This document shows, one piece after another, positions 25,805 through 38,689 of a DNA stretch of 64,000 nucleotides (its first letter is position 1; every line of letters starts with the position of its first letter). Location: the NCBI RefSeq assembly GCF_027744825.2, contig NC_071349.1, forward strand, positions 4,092,001 to 4,156,000. The letters run 5' to 3'. The translations under genes and the position numbers were made by a program. Below the pieces are notes generated by a model, which saw nothing but the letters and a program-made list of their open reading frames with translations, was not told the DNA's origin and ran no database searches. The stretch is from Synchiropus splendidus. Lineage: Eukaryota; Chordata; Actinopteri; Syngnathiformes; Callionymidae.

Positions 25805-28625
25805 GTTGTCTGAAGTGTTTTTCCAAAGTTATCAACTTTTTTATGTTTGCCGTTGCGGAATCGAACTTATCTCAGGCTGAAAACGCTTTTTACGCATTGT
25901 GCCATAACTTTGCAGGGAAGCTTCAGAACATGAAGTTTTCCCCTCCCACTATATCAGAAAGGGTCTTTCTTGTAGTTGCACATCAAATCTAAGCTGTCTG
26001 AAGTGTTTTTCCAAAGTTATCAACATTTTTATGTTTGGCGTTCCGGAACCCACCTTATGTCAGGCTGAAAATGCGTTTTCTGCATTGTGCCATAATTTTG
26101 CAGAGAAGCTTCAGAACATGAAATTTTCACCTCCCACTATATCAGAAAGGGTATTTCTAGTATTTGCACATTAAATATAAGCTGTCTGAAGTGTATTTCG
26201 AAAGTTATCAACATTTTTATGTTTGGCGTTCTAAAACCCACCTTATGTCAGGCTGAAAATGCGTTTTCTGCATTGTGCCATAACTTTGCAGGGAAGCTTC
26301 AGAACATGAAATTTTCACGTCCCGCTATAGCAGAAAGGGTGTTTCTAGTTGTTGCATTTCAAATCTAAGCTGTCTGAACTGTCTTTCCAAAGTTATCAAC
26401 ATTTTTATGTTCGCGTTCCGGAATCGACCTTATCTCAGGTTGAAAGTGCGTTTTTCGCATTGCGCCATAAATTTGCAGGGAAGCTTCAGAACATGAAATT
26501 TTCACCTCCAACTATAGCAGAAAGGGTAGTTCTAGTAGTTGCACATCAAATCTAAGCTGTCTTAAGTGTTTTTACCACGGTTATCAACTTTTTTTATGTT
26601 GGCGTTCCGGAATCGACCTTATGTCAGGCTGAAAACGCGTTTTTCGCATTGTGCCATAAATTTGAAAGGAAGCTTCAGAGCATGAAATTTTCACTTGCCA
26701 CTATAGCAGAACTGGTCTTTCTAGTAGTTGCACATCAAATCTAAGCTGTCTGAAGTGTTTTTCCAAAGTTATCAACATTTTTATGTTTGGAGTTCCAGAA
26801 TCGACCTTCTCTCGGGCTAAAAACGCGTTTTCTACATTGTGCAACAAAATTTGCAGGGAAGCTTCAGAACATGAAATTTTCACTTCCCACTATAGCAGAA
26901 AGGGTCTTTCTCGTAGTTGCACATCAAATCTAAGCTGTCTGCAGTGTTTTTCCAAAATTATCAACATTTTTATGTTTGGCGTTCCGGAATCGACCTTATC
27001 TCAGGCTGAAAACGCGATTTACGCAATGTGCCATAAATTTGCAGGGAACTTCAGAACATGAAATTTTCACCTCCCACTATATCAGAAAGGGTCTTTCTCG
27101 TAGTTGCACATCAAATCTAAGCTGTCTGAAGTGTTTTTCTAAAGTTATCAACATTTTTATGTTTGGCGTTCCGGAATCGACCTTATCTCAGCCTGAAAAC
27201 GAGTTTTCTGCATTGTGCCATAACTTTGCAGGGAAGCTTCAGAACATCAAATTTTCACTTCCCACTATAGCAGAAAGGGTCTTTCTAGTAGTTGCACATC
27301 AAATATAAGCTGTCAGAAGTGTTTTTCAAAAGTTAAAAACATTTTTATGTTTGGCGTTCCGGAATCGGCCTAATCTCAGGCTAAAAACGTGTTTTCTGCA
27401 TTCTGCCAAAATTTTGCAGGGAAGCTTCAGAACATGAAATTTTCACATCCCACTGGTGCAGAAAGGGTCTTTCTAGGAGTTGCACATCAAATCTAAGCTG
27501 TCTGAAGTGTTTTTCAAAAGTTATCAACATTCATATGTTTGGCGTTCCGGAACCCACCTTATCTCATGCTGAAATCGCGTTTTCTGCACTGTGCCATAAT
27601 TTAGCTGGGAAGCTTCAGAACACGAAATTTTCACCTCCCACTGTATCAGAAAGGGTCTTTCTAGTAGTTGCACATCAAATCTAAGCTGTCTGAAGTGTTT
27701 TTCCACGGTTATCAACTTTTTTTATGTTCGCGTTGCGGAATCGACCTGATCTCAGGCTGAAAGTGCGTTTTAAGCATTGTACCATAACTTTGCAGGGAAG
27801 CTTCAGAACATGAAATTTTCACCTCCAACTATAGCAGAAAGGGTCCTTCTAGTAGTTGCACATCAAATCTAAGCTGTCTGAAGTGTTTTTCCAAAGTTAT
27901 CAACATTTTTATGTTTGGCGTTCCAGAATCGAGCTTCTCTCGGGCTAAAAACGCGTTTTCTACATTGTGCCACAAAATTTGCAGGGAAGCTTCAGAACAT
28001 GAAATTTTCACTTCCTACTATAGCAGAAAGGGTTTTTCTCGTAGTTGCACATCAAATCTAAGCTGTCTGCAGTGTTTTTCCAAAGTTATCAACATTTTTA
28101 TGTTTGGCGTTCCGGAATCGACCTTATCTCAGGCTGAAAACGCGTTTTTCGCATTGTGCCATAAATTTGAAAGAAAGCTTCAGAGCATGAAATTTTCACT
28201 TGCCACTATAGCAGAACGGGTCTTTCTAGTAGTTGCACATCAAATCTAAGGTGTCTGAAGTGTTTTTCCAAAGTTATCAACATTTTTATGTTTGGCTTAC
28301 CGGAATCGACCTTATGTCAGGATGAAAACGGGTTTTACGCATTGCGCCATAACTTTGCAGGGAACCTTCAGAACATGAAATTTTCACATCCCACTATAGC
28401 AGAAAGGGTCTTTCTAGTAGTTGCACATCAAATCTAAGCTGTCTGAAGTGTTTTTCTAAAGTTATCAACATTTTTATGTTTGGCGTTCCGGAATCGACCT
28501 TATCTCAGCCTGAAAACGAGTTTTCTGCATTGTGCCATAACTTTGCAGAGAAGCTTCAGAACATCAAATTTTCACTTCCCACTATAGCAGAAAGGGTCTT
28601 TCTAGTAGTTGCAAATCAAATCTAT
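25805..28625 (+). repeat. Irregular monomers with 6-7 monomer spaced duplications
   Basis: Monomer 26745-26933 (189 bp, CTTCTCTCGGGCTAAAAACG and an extra A in the ACAAAATTTGC run) matches 27873-28061 at 1128 bp, and the match runs on into the next monomer. Monomer 27121-27308 (TTTTTCTAAAG, CAGCCTGAAAACGAG) matches 28438-28625 at 1317 bp. A GCATGAAATTTTCACTTGCC form at about 26680 recurs near 28186. T-rich variants (ACTTTTTTTATG) occur near 26588 and 27714. No gene is seen. Confidence 0.85.
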
Positions 28626-28806
28626 ACTGTCTGAAGTGTTGTTCCAAAGTTATCAACATTTTTATGTTTAGCGTTCCGGATCGCACCTTATTGAAAACAC
28701 CTTTTCTGCATTGTGCCATAACTTTGCAGGGAAGCTTCAGAACATGACATTTTCACCTCCCACTATAGCAGAAAGGGTCTTTCTAGTAGTTGCACATCAA
28801 ATCTAA
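28626..28806 (+). repeat. 181-bp monomer with 7-bp deletion
   Basis: CGGATCGCACCTTATTGAAAAC replaces the usual stretch between the first dyad and the AAAACGCG dyad, and the monomer is seven bases short. It stands immediately left of the 6-monomer HOR pair. Confidence 0.87.
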
Positions 28807-29933
28807 GCTGTTTGAAGTGTTTTTCCAAAGTTATCAACATTTTTATGTTTGGCGTTCCGGAATCGACCTTATCTCAGGCTGAAAACGCGTTTTCTGCATT
28901 GTGCCATAACTTTGCAGGGAATCTTCAGAACATGACATTTTCACATCCCACTATAGCAGAAAGGGTCTTTCTAGTCGTTGCACATCAAATCTAAGCTGTT
29001 TGAAGTGTTTTTCCAAAGTTATCAACATTTTTATGTTTGGCGTTCCGGAATCGACCTTATCTCAGGCTGAAAACGCGTTTTCTGCATTGTGCCATAACTT
29101 TGCAGGGAATCTTCAGAACATGAAATTTTCACCTCCCACTACAGCAGAAAGGGTCTTTCTAGTAGGTGCACGTCAAATCTAAGCTGTCTGAAGTGTTTTT
29201 CCAAAGTTATCAACATTTTTATGTTTGGCATTCCAGAATCGACCTTATCTCTGGCTGAAAACGCGTTTTCTGCTTTGTGCCATAACTTTGCAGGGAAACT
29301 TCAGAACATGAAATTTTCACCTCCCACTATAGTTGAAAGGGTCTTTCTAGTAGTTGCACATCAAATCTAAGCTGTCTGAAGTGTTTTTTCAAAGTTATCA
29401 TATTTTTATGTTTGGCGTTCCGGAATTGACCTTGTCTCATGCTGAAAACGCGTTTTCTGCATTGTGCCATAACTTTGCAGGGAAGCTTCAGAACATGACA
29501 TTTAAACATCCCACTATAGCAGAAAGGGTCTTTCTCGTAGTTGCACATCAAATCTAAGCTGTTTGAAGTGTTTTTCGAAAGTTATCAACATTTTTATGTT
29601 TGGCGTTCCGGAATCGACCTTATCTCAGGCTGAAAACGTGTTTTCTGCAATGTGCCATAACTTTGCAGGGAAGCTTCAGAACATGAAATTTTCACCTCCC
29701 ACTATAGCAGAAAGGGTCTTTCTAGTAGGAGCACATCAAATCGAAGCTGTCTGAAGTGTTTTTCCAAAGTTATCAACACTTTTATGTTTGCCGTTCCGCA
29801 ATCGACCTTATCTCAGACTGAAAACAGGATTCACGCATTCTGCCACAACTTTGCAGGGAAGCTTCAGAACATGAAATTTTCACCTCCCACTATAGCAGAA
29901 AGGGTCTTTCTAGTAGTTGCACATCAAATCTAA
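28807..29933 (+). repeat. 6-monomer HOR unit (1127 bp), copy 1
   Basis: Monomers start at 28807, 28995, 29183, 29371, 29558 and 29746. The fourth is 187 bp because it reads TTATCATATTTTTATG with one base missing, so the period is 6 x 188 - 1. Marks include GGCATTCCAGAATC (third), GACATTTAAACATCCC (fourth), AACGTG with GCAATGTGCC (fifth), and CCGTTCCGCAATC with ACAGGATTCACGC (sixth). Confidence 0.9.
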
Positions 29934-31060
29934 GCTGTTTGAAGTGTTTTTCCAAAGTTATCAACATTTTTATGTTTGGCGTTCCGGAATCAACCTTATC
30001 TCAGGCTGAAAACGCGTTTTCTGCTTTGTGGCATAACTTTGCAGGGAAGCTTCAGAACATGACATTTTCACATCCCACTATAGCAGAAAGGGTCTTTCTA
30101 GTCGTTGCACATCAAATCTAAGCTGTTTGAAGTGTTTTTCCAAAGTTATCAACATTTTTATGTTTGGCGTTCCGGAATCGACCTTATCTCAGGCTGAAAA
30201 CGCGTTTTCTGCATTGTGCCATAACTTTGCAGGGAATCTTCAGAACATGAAATTTTCACCTCCCACTACAGCAGAAAGGGTCTTTCTAGTAGGTGCACGT
30301 CAAATCTAAGCTGTCTGAAGTGTTTTTCCAAAGTTATCAACATTTTTATGTTTGGCATTCCAGAATCGACCTTATCTCTGGCTGAAAACGCGTTTTCTGC
30401 TTTGTGCCATATCTTTGCAGGGAAACTTCAGAACATGAAATTTTCACCTCCCACTATAGTTGAAAGGGTCTTTCTAGTAGTTGCACATCAAATCTAAGCT
30501 GTCTGAAGTGTTTTTTCAAAGTTATCATATTTTTATGTTTGGCGTTCCGGAAGTGACCTTGTCTCATGCTGAAAACGCGTTTTCTGCATTGTGCCATAAC
30601 TTTGCAGGGAAGCTTCAGAACATGACATTTAAACATCCCACTATAGCAGAAAGGGTCTTTCTCGTAGTTGCACATCAAATCTAAGCTGTTTGAAGTGTTT
30701 TTCGAAAGTTATCAACATTTTTATGTTTGGCGTTCCGGAATCGACCTTATCTCAGGCTGAAAACGTGTTTTCTGCAATGTGCCATAACTTTGCAGGGAAG
30801 CTTCAGAACATGAAATTTTCACCTCCCACTATAGCAGAAAGGGTCTTTCTAGTAGGTGCACATCAAATCGAAGCTGTCTGAAGTGTTTTTCCAAAGTTAT
30901 CAACACTTTTATGTTTGCCGTTCCGCAATCGACCTTATCTCAGACTGAAAACAGGATTCACGCATTCTGCCACAACTTTGCAGGGAAGCTTCAGAACATG
31001 AAATTTTCATATCCCACTATAGCAGAAAGGGTCTTTCTAGTAGTTGCACATCAAATCTAA
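29934..31060 (+). repeat. 6-monomer HOR unit (1127 bp), copy 2
   Basis: It repeats 28807-29933 monomer by monomer with scattered substitutions. The final monomer differs at its end (TTTTCATATCCC instead of TTTTCACCTCCC). Bases 30122-31430 also match 48466-49774 at a constant 18344 bp, so the 17-monomer unit at 47714 borrowed or shared this segment. Confidence 0.9.
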
Positions 31061-31504
31061 GCTGTCTGAAGTGTTTTTCCAAAGTTCACAACATTTTTAT
31101 GTTTGGCGTTCTGAAATCAACCTCATCTCAGGCTGAAATCGCGTTTTCTGGATAGTGCCATAACTTTGCAGGGAGACTTCAGAACATGAAATTTTCTCTT
31201 CCCACTATAGCAGAAAGGGTATTTCAAGTAGTTGCACATCAAATCTAAGTTGTCTGAAGTGTTTTTGCAAAGTTATCAACATTCTTATGTTTGGCGTTAC
31301 GGAATCGACCTTATCTCAGGCTGAAAACGCTTTTTACGCATTGTGCCATAACTTTGCATGGAAGCTTCAGAACATGAAATTTTCACCTCCCACTATAGCA
31401 GAAAGGGTCTTTCTAGTAGTTGCACATCAAATCTAAGCCGTCTGTAGAGTTTTTCCTGATTTAACTACATTTTTATGTTTGGCGTTCTGAAATCAACCTC
31501 ATCT
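31061..31504 (+). repeat. Junction monomers between the 6-mer pair and segmental copy A
   Basis: Slightly more than two monomers. They carry AGTTCACAACATTT, GGATAGTGCC and GCATGGAAGC, which recur as a group at 49405-49774, plus a CCTGATTTAACTAC monomer. No other feature is seen. Confidence 0.82.
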
Positions 31505-34500
31505 CAGGCCAAAAACGCGTTTTCTGCATTGTGCCAAAACTTTGCAGGGAAGCTTCAGAACATGAAAATTTCATCTCCCTCTATAGCAGAAAGGGTCTTT
31601 CGAGTAGGTGCACATCAAATCAAAGCTGTTTGAAGTGTATTTCCAAAGTTATCAACACTTTTATGTTTGGCGTTCCGGAATCGACCTTATCTCAGGCTGA
31701 AAACACGATTTACGCATTCTGCCATAACTTTGCAGGGAAGCTTCAGAACATGAAATTTTCATATCCCACTATAGCAGAAAGGGTCTTTCTAGTAGTCTCA
31801 CATCAAATCTAAGCTGTCTGAAGTGTTTTTCCAAAGTTATCAACATTTTTATGTTTGGCGCTCCGGAATCGACTATATCTCAGGCTGAAAACGCGTTTTC
31901 TGCATTGTGCCATAACTTTGCAGGGAAGCTTCAGAACATGAAATTTTCACCTCCCACTATAGCAGAATGGGTCTTTCTAGTAGTTGCACATCAAATCTTA
32001 GCTGTCTGAAGTGTTTTTCCAAAGTTATCAACATTTTTATGTTTGGCGTTCTGAAATCAACCTCATCTCAGGCTGAAAACGCGTTTTACGCATTGTGCCA
32101 TAACTTTGCCGGGAAGCTTCAGAACATGAAATTTTTACCTCCCACTATAGCAGAAAGGGTATTTCTAGTAGTTGCACATCAAATCTAAGCTGTCTGTAGA
32201 GTTTTTCCTGAGTTATCAACATTTTTATGTTTGGCGTTCTGAAATCGACCTTATCTCAGGCGATAAACGCGTTTTCTGCATTGTGCCATAACTTTGCAGG
32301 GAAGCTTCAGAACATGAAATTTTCGAATCCCACTATAGCAGAAAGGGTTTTTCAAGTAGTTGCACATCAAATCTATGCTGTCTGAAGTGTTTTTCAAAAG
32401 TTATCAACATTTTTAAGTTTGGCGTTCCGGAATCGACCTTATCTCAGGCTGAAAACGCGTTTTAAGCATTGTGTCATAACTTTGCAGGGAAGCTTCAGAT
32501 CATGAAATTTTCACATCCCACTGTAGCAGAAAGGGTCTTTCTAGTAGTTGCACATCAAATCTAAGCTGTCTGAAGTGTTTTTCAAAAGTTATCAACATTT
32601 TTATGTTTGGCGTTCCGGAACGGACCTTTTCTCAGCCTGAAAACGGGTTTTACGCATTGTGCCATAACTTTGCAGGGAAGCTTCAGAACATGGAATTTTC
32701 ACTACCCACTATAGCAGAAAGGGTCTTTCTAGTAGTTGCACATCAAATCTAAGCTGTCTGTAGAGTTTTTCCTGATTTATCTACATTTTTATGTTTGGCG
32801 TTCTGAAATCAACCTCATCTCAGGCCAAAAACGCGTTTTCTGCATTGTGCCATAACTTTGCAGGGAAGCTTCAGAACATGAAAATTTCATCTCCCATTAT
32901 AGCAGAAAGGGTCTTTCGAGTAGGTGCACATCAAATCAAAGCTGTTTGAAGTGTATTTCCAAAGTTATCAACACTTTTATGTTTGGCGTTCCGGAACCCA
33001 CCTTATGTCAGGCTGAAAATGCGTTTTCTGCATTGTGCCATAACTTTGCAGAGAAGCTTCAGAACATGAAATTTTCACCTCCCACTACAACAGAAAGGGT
33101 CTTTCTAGTATTTGCACATCAAATCTAAGCTGTCTGCAGTCTTTTTCCAAAGTTATCAACATTTTTATGTTTCGAGGTCCGGAATCGACCTTATCTCAGG
33201 CTGAAAACGCGTTTTTCGGAGTATGCCATGTCTTTGCAGGGAAGCTTCAGAACATGGAATTTTCACTGCCCACTATATCAGAAAGGGTATATCTAGTATT
33301 GGCACATCAAATATAAGCTGTCTGAAGTGTATTTTGAAAGTTATCAACATTTTTATGTTTGGCGTTCTAAAACCCACCTTATGTCAGGCTGAAAATGCGT
33401 TTTCTGCATTGTGCCATAACTTTGCATGGAAGCTTCCGTACATGAAATTTTCACCTCCCAGTGTAGCAGAAAGGGTCTTTCTCGTAGTTGCACATCAAAT
33501 CTAAGCTGTCTGAGGTGTTTTTCCAAAGTTATCAACATTTTTATGTTTGGCGTTCCGGAACCCACCTTATCTCAAGCTGAAAATGCGTTTTCTGCATTGT
33601 GCCATAACTTTGAAGGGAAGCTTCAGAACTTGAAATTTTCACGTCCCACTATAGCAGAAACGGTCTTTCTAGTAGTTGCACATCAAATCTAAGCTGTCTG
33701 AAGTGTTTTTCCAAAGTTATCAACAATTTTATGTTTGGCGTTCTGGAACCCACCTTATCTCAGGCTGAAAACGCATTTTCTGCATTGTGCCATAACTTTG
33801 CAGGGTAGCTTCAGAACATGAAATTTTCACGTACCACTATAGCAGAAAGGGTCTTTCTAGTAGTTGCACATCAAATCTAAGCTGTCTGAAGTGTTTTTCC
33901 AAAGTTATCAACACTTTTATGTTTGGCCTTCTGGAACCCACCTTATCTCAGGCTGAAAACGCGTTTTCTGCATTGTGCCATAACTTTGCAGGGTAGCTTC
34001 AGAACATGAAATTTTCACCCCCCACTATAGCAGAAAGGGTCTCTCTAGTAGTTGCACATCAAATCTAAGCTGTCTGAAGTGTTTTTCCAAAGTTATCAAC
34101 ATTTTTATGTTTGGCGTTCCAGAAACAACCTTATCTCAGGTTGAAAACGCGTTTTACGCAATTTGCCATAACTTTGCAGGAAAGCTTCAGAACATGAAAT
34201 TTTTACCTCCCACTATAGCAGAAAGGGTCTTTTTAGTAGTTGCACATCAAATCTAAGCTGTCTGAAGTGTTTTTCCAAAGTTATCAACATTCTTATGTTT
34301 GGCGTTCCGGAATCAACCTTATCTCAGACTGAAAACGCGTTTTCTGCATTGTGCCATAACTTTGCAGGGAAACTTCAGAACATGAAATTTTAACCTCCCA
34401 CTATAGCAGAAAGGGTCTTTCTAGTAGTTGCACATCAAATCTAAGCTGTCTGAAGTGTTTTACCAAAGTTATCAACATTTTTATGTTTGGCGTTCTGAAA

Positions 34501-35008
34501 CCCACCTTATCTCAGGCTGAAAACGCGTTTTCTACATTGTGCCATAACTTTGCAGGGAAGCTTCAGAACATGAAATTTTCACCTCCCACTATAGCAGAAA
34601 GGGTATTTCTAGTAGTTGCACATCAAATCTAAGTTGTCTGAAGTGTTTTTCCAAAGTTATCAACATTCTTATGTTTGGCGTTCCGGAATCAACCTTATCT
34701 CAGACTGAAAAGGTGTTTTCTGCATTGTGCCATAACTTTGCAGGGAAACTTCAAAACATGAAATTTTCACCTCCAACTGTAGCAGAAAGGGTCTTTCCAG
34801 TAGTTGCACAGCAAATCTAAGCTGTTTGAAGTGGTTTTCCAAAGTTAACACCATTTTTATGTTTGGCGTTCCAGAAACAACCTTATCTCAGGCTGTAAAC
34901 GCGTTTTCTGCATTTTGCCAAAACTTTTCAGGGAGGCTTCAGAACATGAAATTTTCACGTCCCACTATGGCCGACAGGGTCTTTATAGTAGTTGCACATC
35001 AAATCTAA

Positions 35009-35118
35009 GCTGTCTGAAGAGTTTTTCCTGAGTTATCAACATTTTTATGTTTGGCGTTCCGGAATCGACCTTATCTCAGGCAGAAAACGTAGCTTTCGTA
35101 GTTGCACATCAAATCTAA
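35009..35118 (+). repeat. Truncated 110-bp monomer in copy A (about 78 bp missing)
   Basis: After CAGGCAGAAAACGTAG the sequence passes to CTTTCGTAGTTGCAC, skipping roughly positions 82-159, so the HindIII dyad and most of the 3' half are gone. Length is 110 bp. It begins with GAAGAGTTTTTCC, as the full monomer at 57300 of copy B does, while the deletion matches 57488-57597. Confidence 0.9.
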
Positions 35119-38100
35119 GCTGTCTGAAGTGTTTTTCCAAAGTTATCAACATTCTTATGTTTGGCGTTCCGGTATCGACCTTATCTCAGGCAGAAAACGC
35201 GTTTTCTGCATTGTGCCATAACTTTGCAGGGAAGCTTCAGAACATGAAATTTTAACCTCCCACTATAGCAGAAAGGGTCTTTCTAGTAGTTGCACATCAA
35301 ATCTAAGCTGTCTGAAGTGTTTTTCCAAAGTCATCAACATTTTTATGTTTGGCGTTCCGGAATCGACCTTATCTCAGGCCAAAAACGCGTTTTCTGCATT
35401 GTGCCATAACTTTGCAGGGAAGCTTCAGAACATGAAATTTTCACCTCCCACTTCAGCAGAAAGGGTCTTTCTAGAAGTTGCACATCAAATCTAAGTTGTC
35501 TGAAGTGTTTTTCCAAAGTTATCAACATTCTTATGTTTGGCGTTCCGGAATCAACCTTATCTCAGACTGAAAACGTGTTTTCTGCATTGTGCCATAACTT
35601 TGCAGGGAAACTTCAAAACATGAAATTTTCACCTCCAACTATAGCAGAAAGGGTCTTTCCAGTAGTTGCACAGCAAATCTAAGCTGTTTGCAGTGTTTTT
35701 CCAAAGTTAACACCATTTTTATGTTTGGCGTTCCAGAAACAACCTTATCTCAGGCTGAAAACGCGTTTTCTGCATTTTGCCAAAACTTTTCAGGGAGGCT
35801 TTAGAACATGAAATTTTCACCTCCCACTATAGCAGAAAGGGTCTTTCTAATAGTTGCACATCAAATCTAAGCTGTCTGAAGTGTTTTTCCAAAGTAATCA
35901 ACATTTTTATGTTTGGCGTTCCGGAATCAACCTTATCTCAGGCTGAAAACGCGTTTTCTGCATTGTGCCATAACTTTGCAGGGATGATTCAAAACATGAA
36001 ATTTTCACCTCCCAATATAGCAGAAAGGGTCTTTCTAATAGTTGCACATCAAATCTAAGCTGTCTGAAGTGTTTTTCCAAAGTAATCAACATTTTTATGT
36101 TTGGCGTTCCGGAATCAACCTTATCTCAGGCTGAAAACGCGTTTTCTGCATTGTGCCATAACTTTGCAGGGATGATTCAAAACATGAAATTTTCACCTCC
36201 CACTATAGCAGAAAGGGTCTTTCTAGTAGTTTCCCATTAAATCTAAGCTGTCTGAAGTGTTTTTGCAAAGTTATCAACATTATTTTGTTTGGCGTTCCGG
36301 AACCCACGTTATCTCACGCTGAAAACGTGTTTTCTGCATTGTGCCATAACTTTGCAGGGAGACTTCAGAACATGAAATTTTCACCTCCAACTCTAGCAGA
36401 AAGGGTCTTTCTAGTAGTTGCACATCAAATCTAAGCTGTTTGAAGTGTTTATCGAAAGTTCTCAACATTCTTATGTTTGGCGTTCCGGAATCGACCTTTT
36501 CTCAGGCTGAAAACGCGTTTTCTGCATTGTGCCATAACTTTACAGGGAAGCTTTAGAACATGAAATTTTCACGTCCGACTAGAGCAGAAAGGGTATTTCT
36601 AGTAGTTGCTCATCAAATCTAAGCTGTCTGAAGTGTTTATCGAAAGTTATCAACATTTTTATGTTTGGCGTTCCGGAATCGACCTTATTTCAGGATGAAA
36701 AATCGTTTTCTGCATTGTCCCATAACTTTGCACGGAAGCTTCAGAACATGAAATTTTAACCTCCCACTATAGCAGAAAGGGTCTTTCTAGTAGTTGCACA
36801 TCAAATCTAAGCTGTCTGAAGTGTTTTTCCAAAGTCATCAACATTTTTATGTTTGGCGTTCCGGAATCGACCTTATCTCAGGCCGAAAACGCGTTTTCTG
36901 CATTGTGCCATAACTTTGCAGGGAAGCTTCAGAACAGGAAATTGTCACCTCCCACTTCAGCAGAAAGGGTCTTTCTAGTAGTTGCTCATCAAATCTAAGC
37001 TGTCTGAAGTGTTTTTGCAAAGTTATCAACATTTTTATGTTTGGCGTTGCGGAATCGACCTTATCTCTAGCTGAAAACGCTTTTTACGCATTGTGCCATA
37101 ACTTTGCAGGGAAGCTTCAGAAAATGAATTTTTCACCTCCTACTATAGCAGAAAGGGTCTTTCTAGTAGTTGCACATCAAATCTAAGCTGTCTGAAGTGT
37201 TTTTCGAAAGTTATCAACATTTTTATGTTTGGCGTTCCGGAATCGACCTTATCTCAGGCTGAAAACGCGTTTTACGGATTGTGCCATAACTTTGCAGGGA
37301 AGCTTCAGAACATGAAATTTTAACCTCCCACTATAGCAGAAAGGGTCTTTCCAGTAGTTGCATAACAAATCTAAGCTGTCTGATGTGTTTTTCCAAAGTT
37401 ATCAACATTTTTATGTTTGGCGTTCTGGAACCCACCTAATCTCAAGCTGAAAACGCGTTTTCTGCATTGTGCCAAAACTTTTCAGGGAAGCTTCAGAACA
37501 TGAAATGTTCGCCTCCCACTAGAGCAGAAAGGGTATTTCTAGTAGTTGCACATCAAATTTAAGCTGTCTGTAGAGTTTTTCCTGAGTAATCAACATTTTT
37601 ATGTTTGCCGTTCTGAAATCAACCTCATCTCTGGCTGAAAACGCTTTTAACGCATTGTGCCATAACTTTGCAGGGAATCTTCAGTACATGATATTTTCAC
37701 CTCCCACTATAGCAGAAAGGGTCTTTCTCGTAGTTGTACATCAAATCTAAGCTGTCTGAAGTGTTTTTCGAAAGTTTTCAAAATTTTATGTTTGGTGTTC
37801 CTGAATCGACCTTATCTCAGGCCGAAAACACGTTTTCTGCATTGTGCCATAGCTTTGCAGGGAAGCGTTAGAACATGAAGTTTTCAACGCCCACTTGAGC
37901 AGAAAGGGTATTTCTCGTAGTTGCACATCAAATCTAAGCTGTCTGTAGAGTTTTTCCTGAGTTATCAACATTTTTATGTTTGGCGTTCCGGAACCCACCT
38001 TATCTCAGGCTGAAAACAGGTTTTCTGCATTGTGCCATAACTTTGCAGGGAAGCTTCCGAACATGAAATTTTAACCTCCCACAATAGCAGAAAGGGTGTT

Positions 38101-38689
38101 TCTAGTAGTTGCACATCAAATCTAAGCTGTCTGATGTGTTTTTCCAAAGTTATCAACATTTTTATGTTTGGCGTTCCGGATTCGACCTTATCTCAAGCTG
38201 AAAGCGTGTTTTCTGCATTGTGCCATAACTTTGCAGGGAAGCTTCTGAAAATGAAATTTTCACGTCCCACTATAGCAGAAAGGGTCATTCTAGTAGTTGC
38301 ACATTAAATCTATGCTGTCTGAAGTGTTTTTCGAAAGTAATCAACGTTTTTATGTTTGGCGTTCCGGAATCGACCATATCTCAGGATGAAAAATCGTTTT
38401 CTGCATTGTCCCATAACTTTCCAGGGAAGCTTCAGAATATGAAATTTTGACCTCCCACTATAGCAGAAAGGGTCTTTCTAGTAGTTGCACATCAAATCTA
38501 AGCTGTCTGAAGTGTTTTTCCTGAGTTATCAACATTTTTATGTTTGGCGTTCCGGAACCCACCTTATCTCAGGCTGAAAACAGGTTTTCTGCATTGTGCC
38601 ATAACTTTGCAGGGAAGCTTCCGAACATGAAATTTTAACCTCCCACTATAGCAGAAAGGGTCTTTCTAGTAGTTGCACATCAAATCTAA

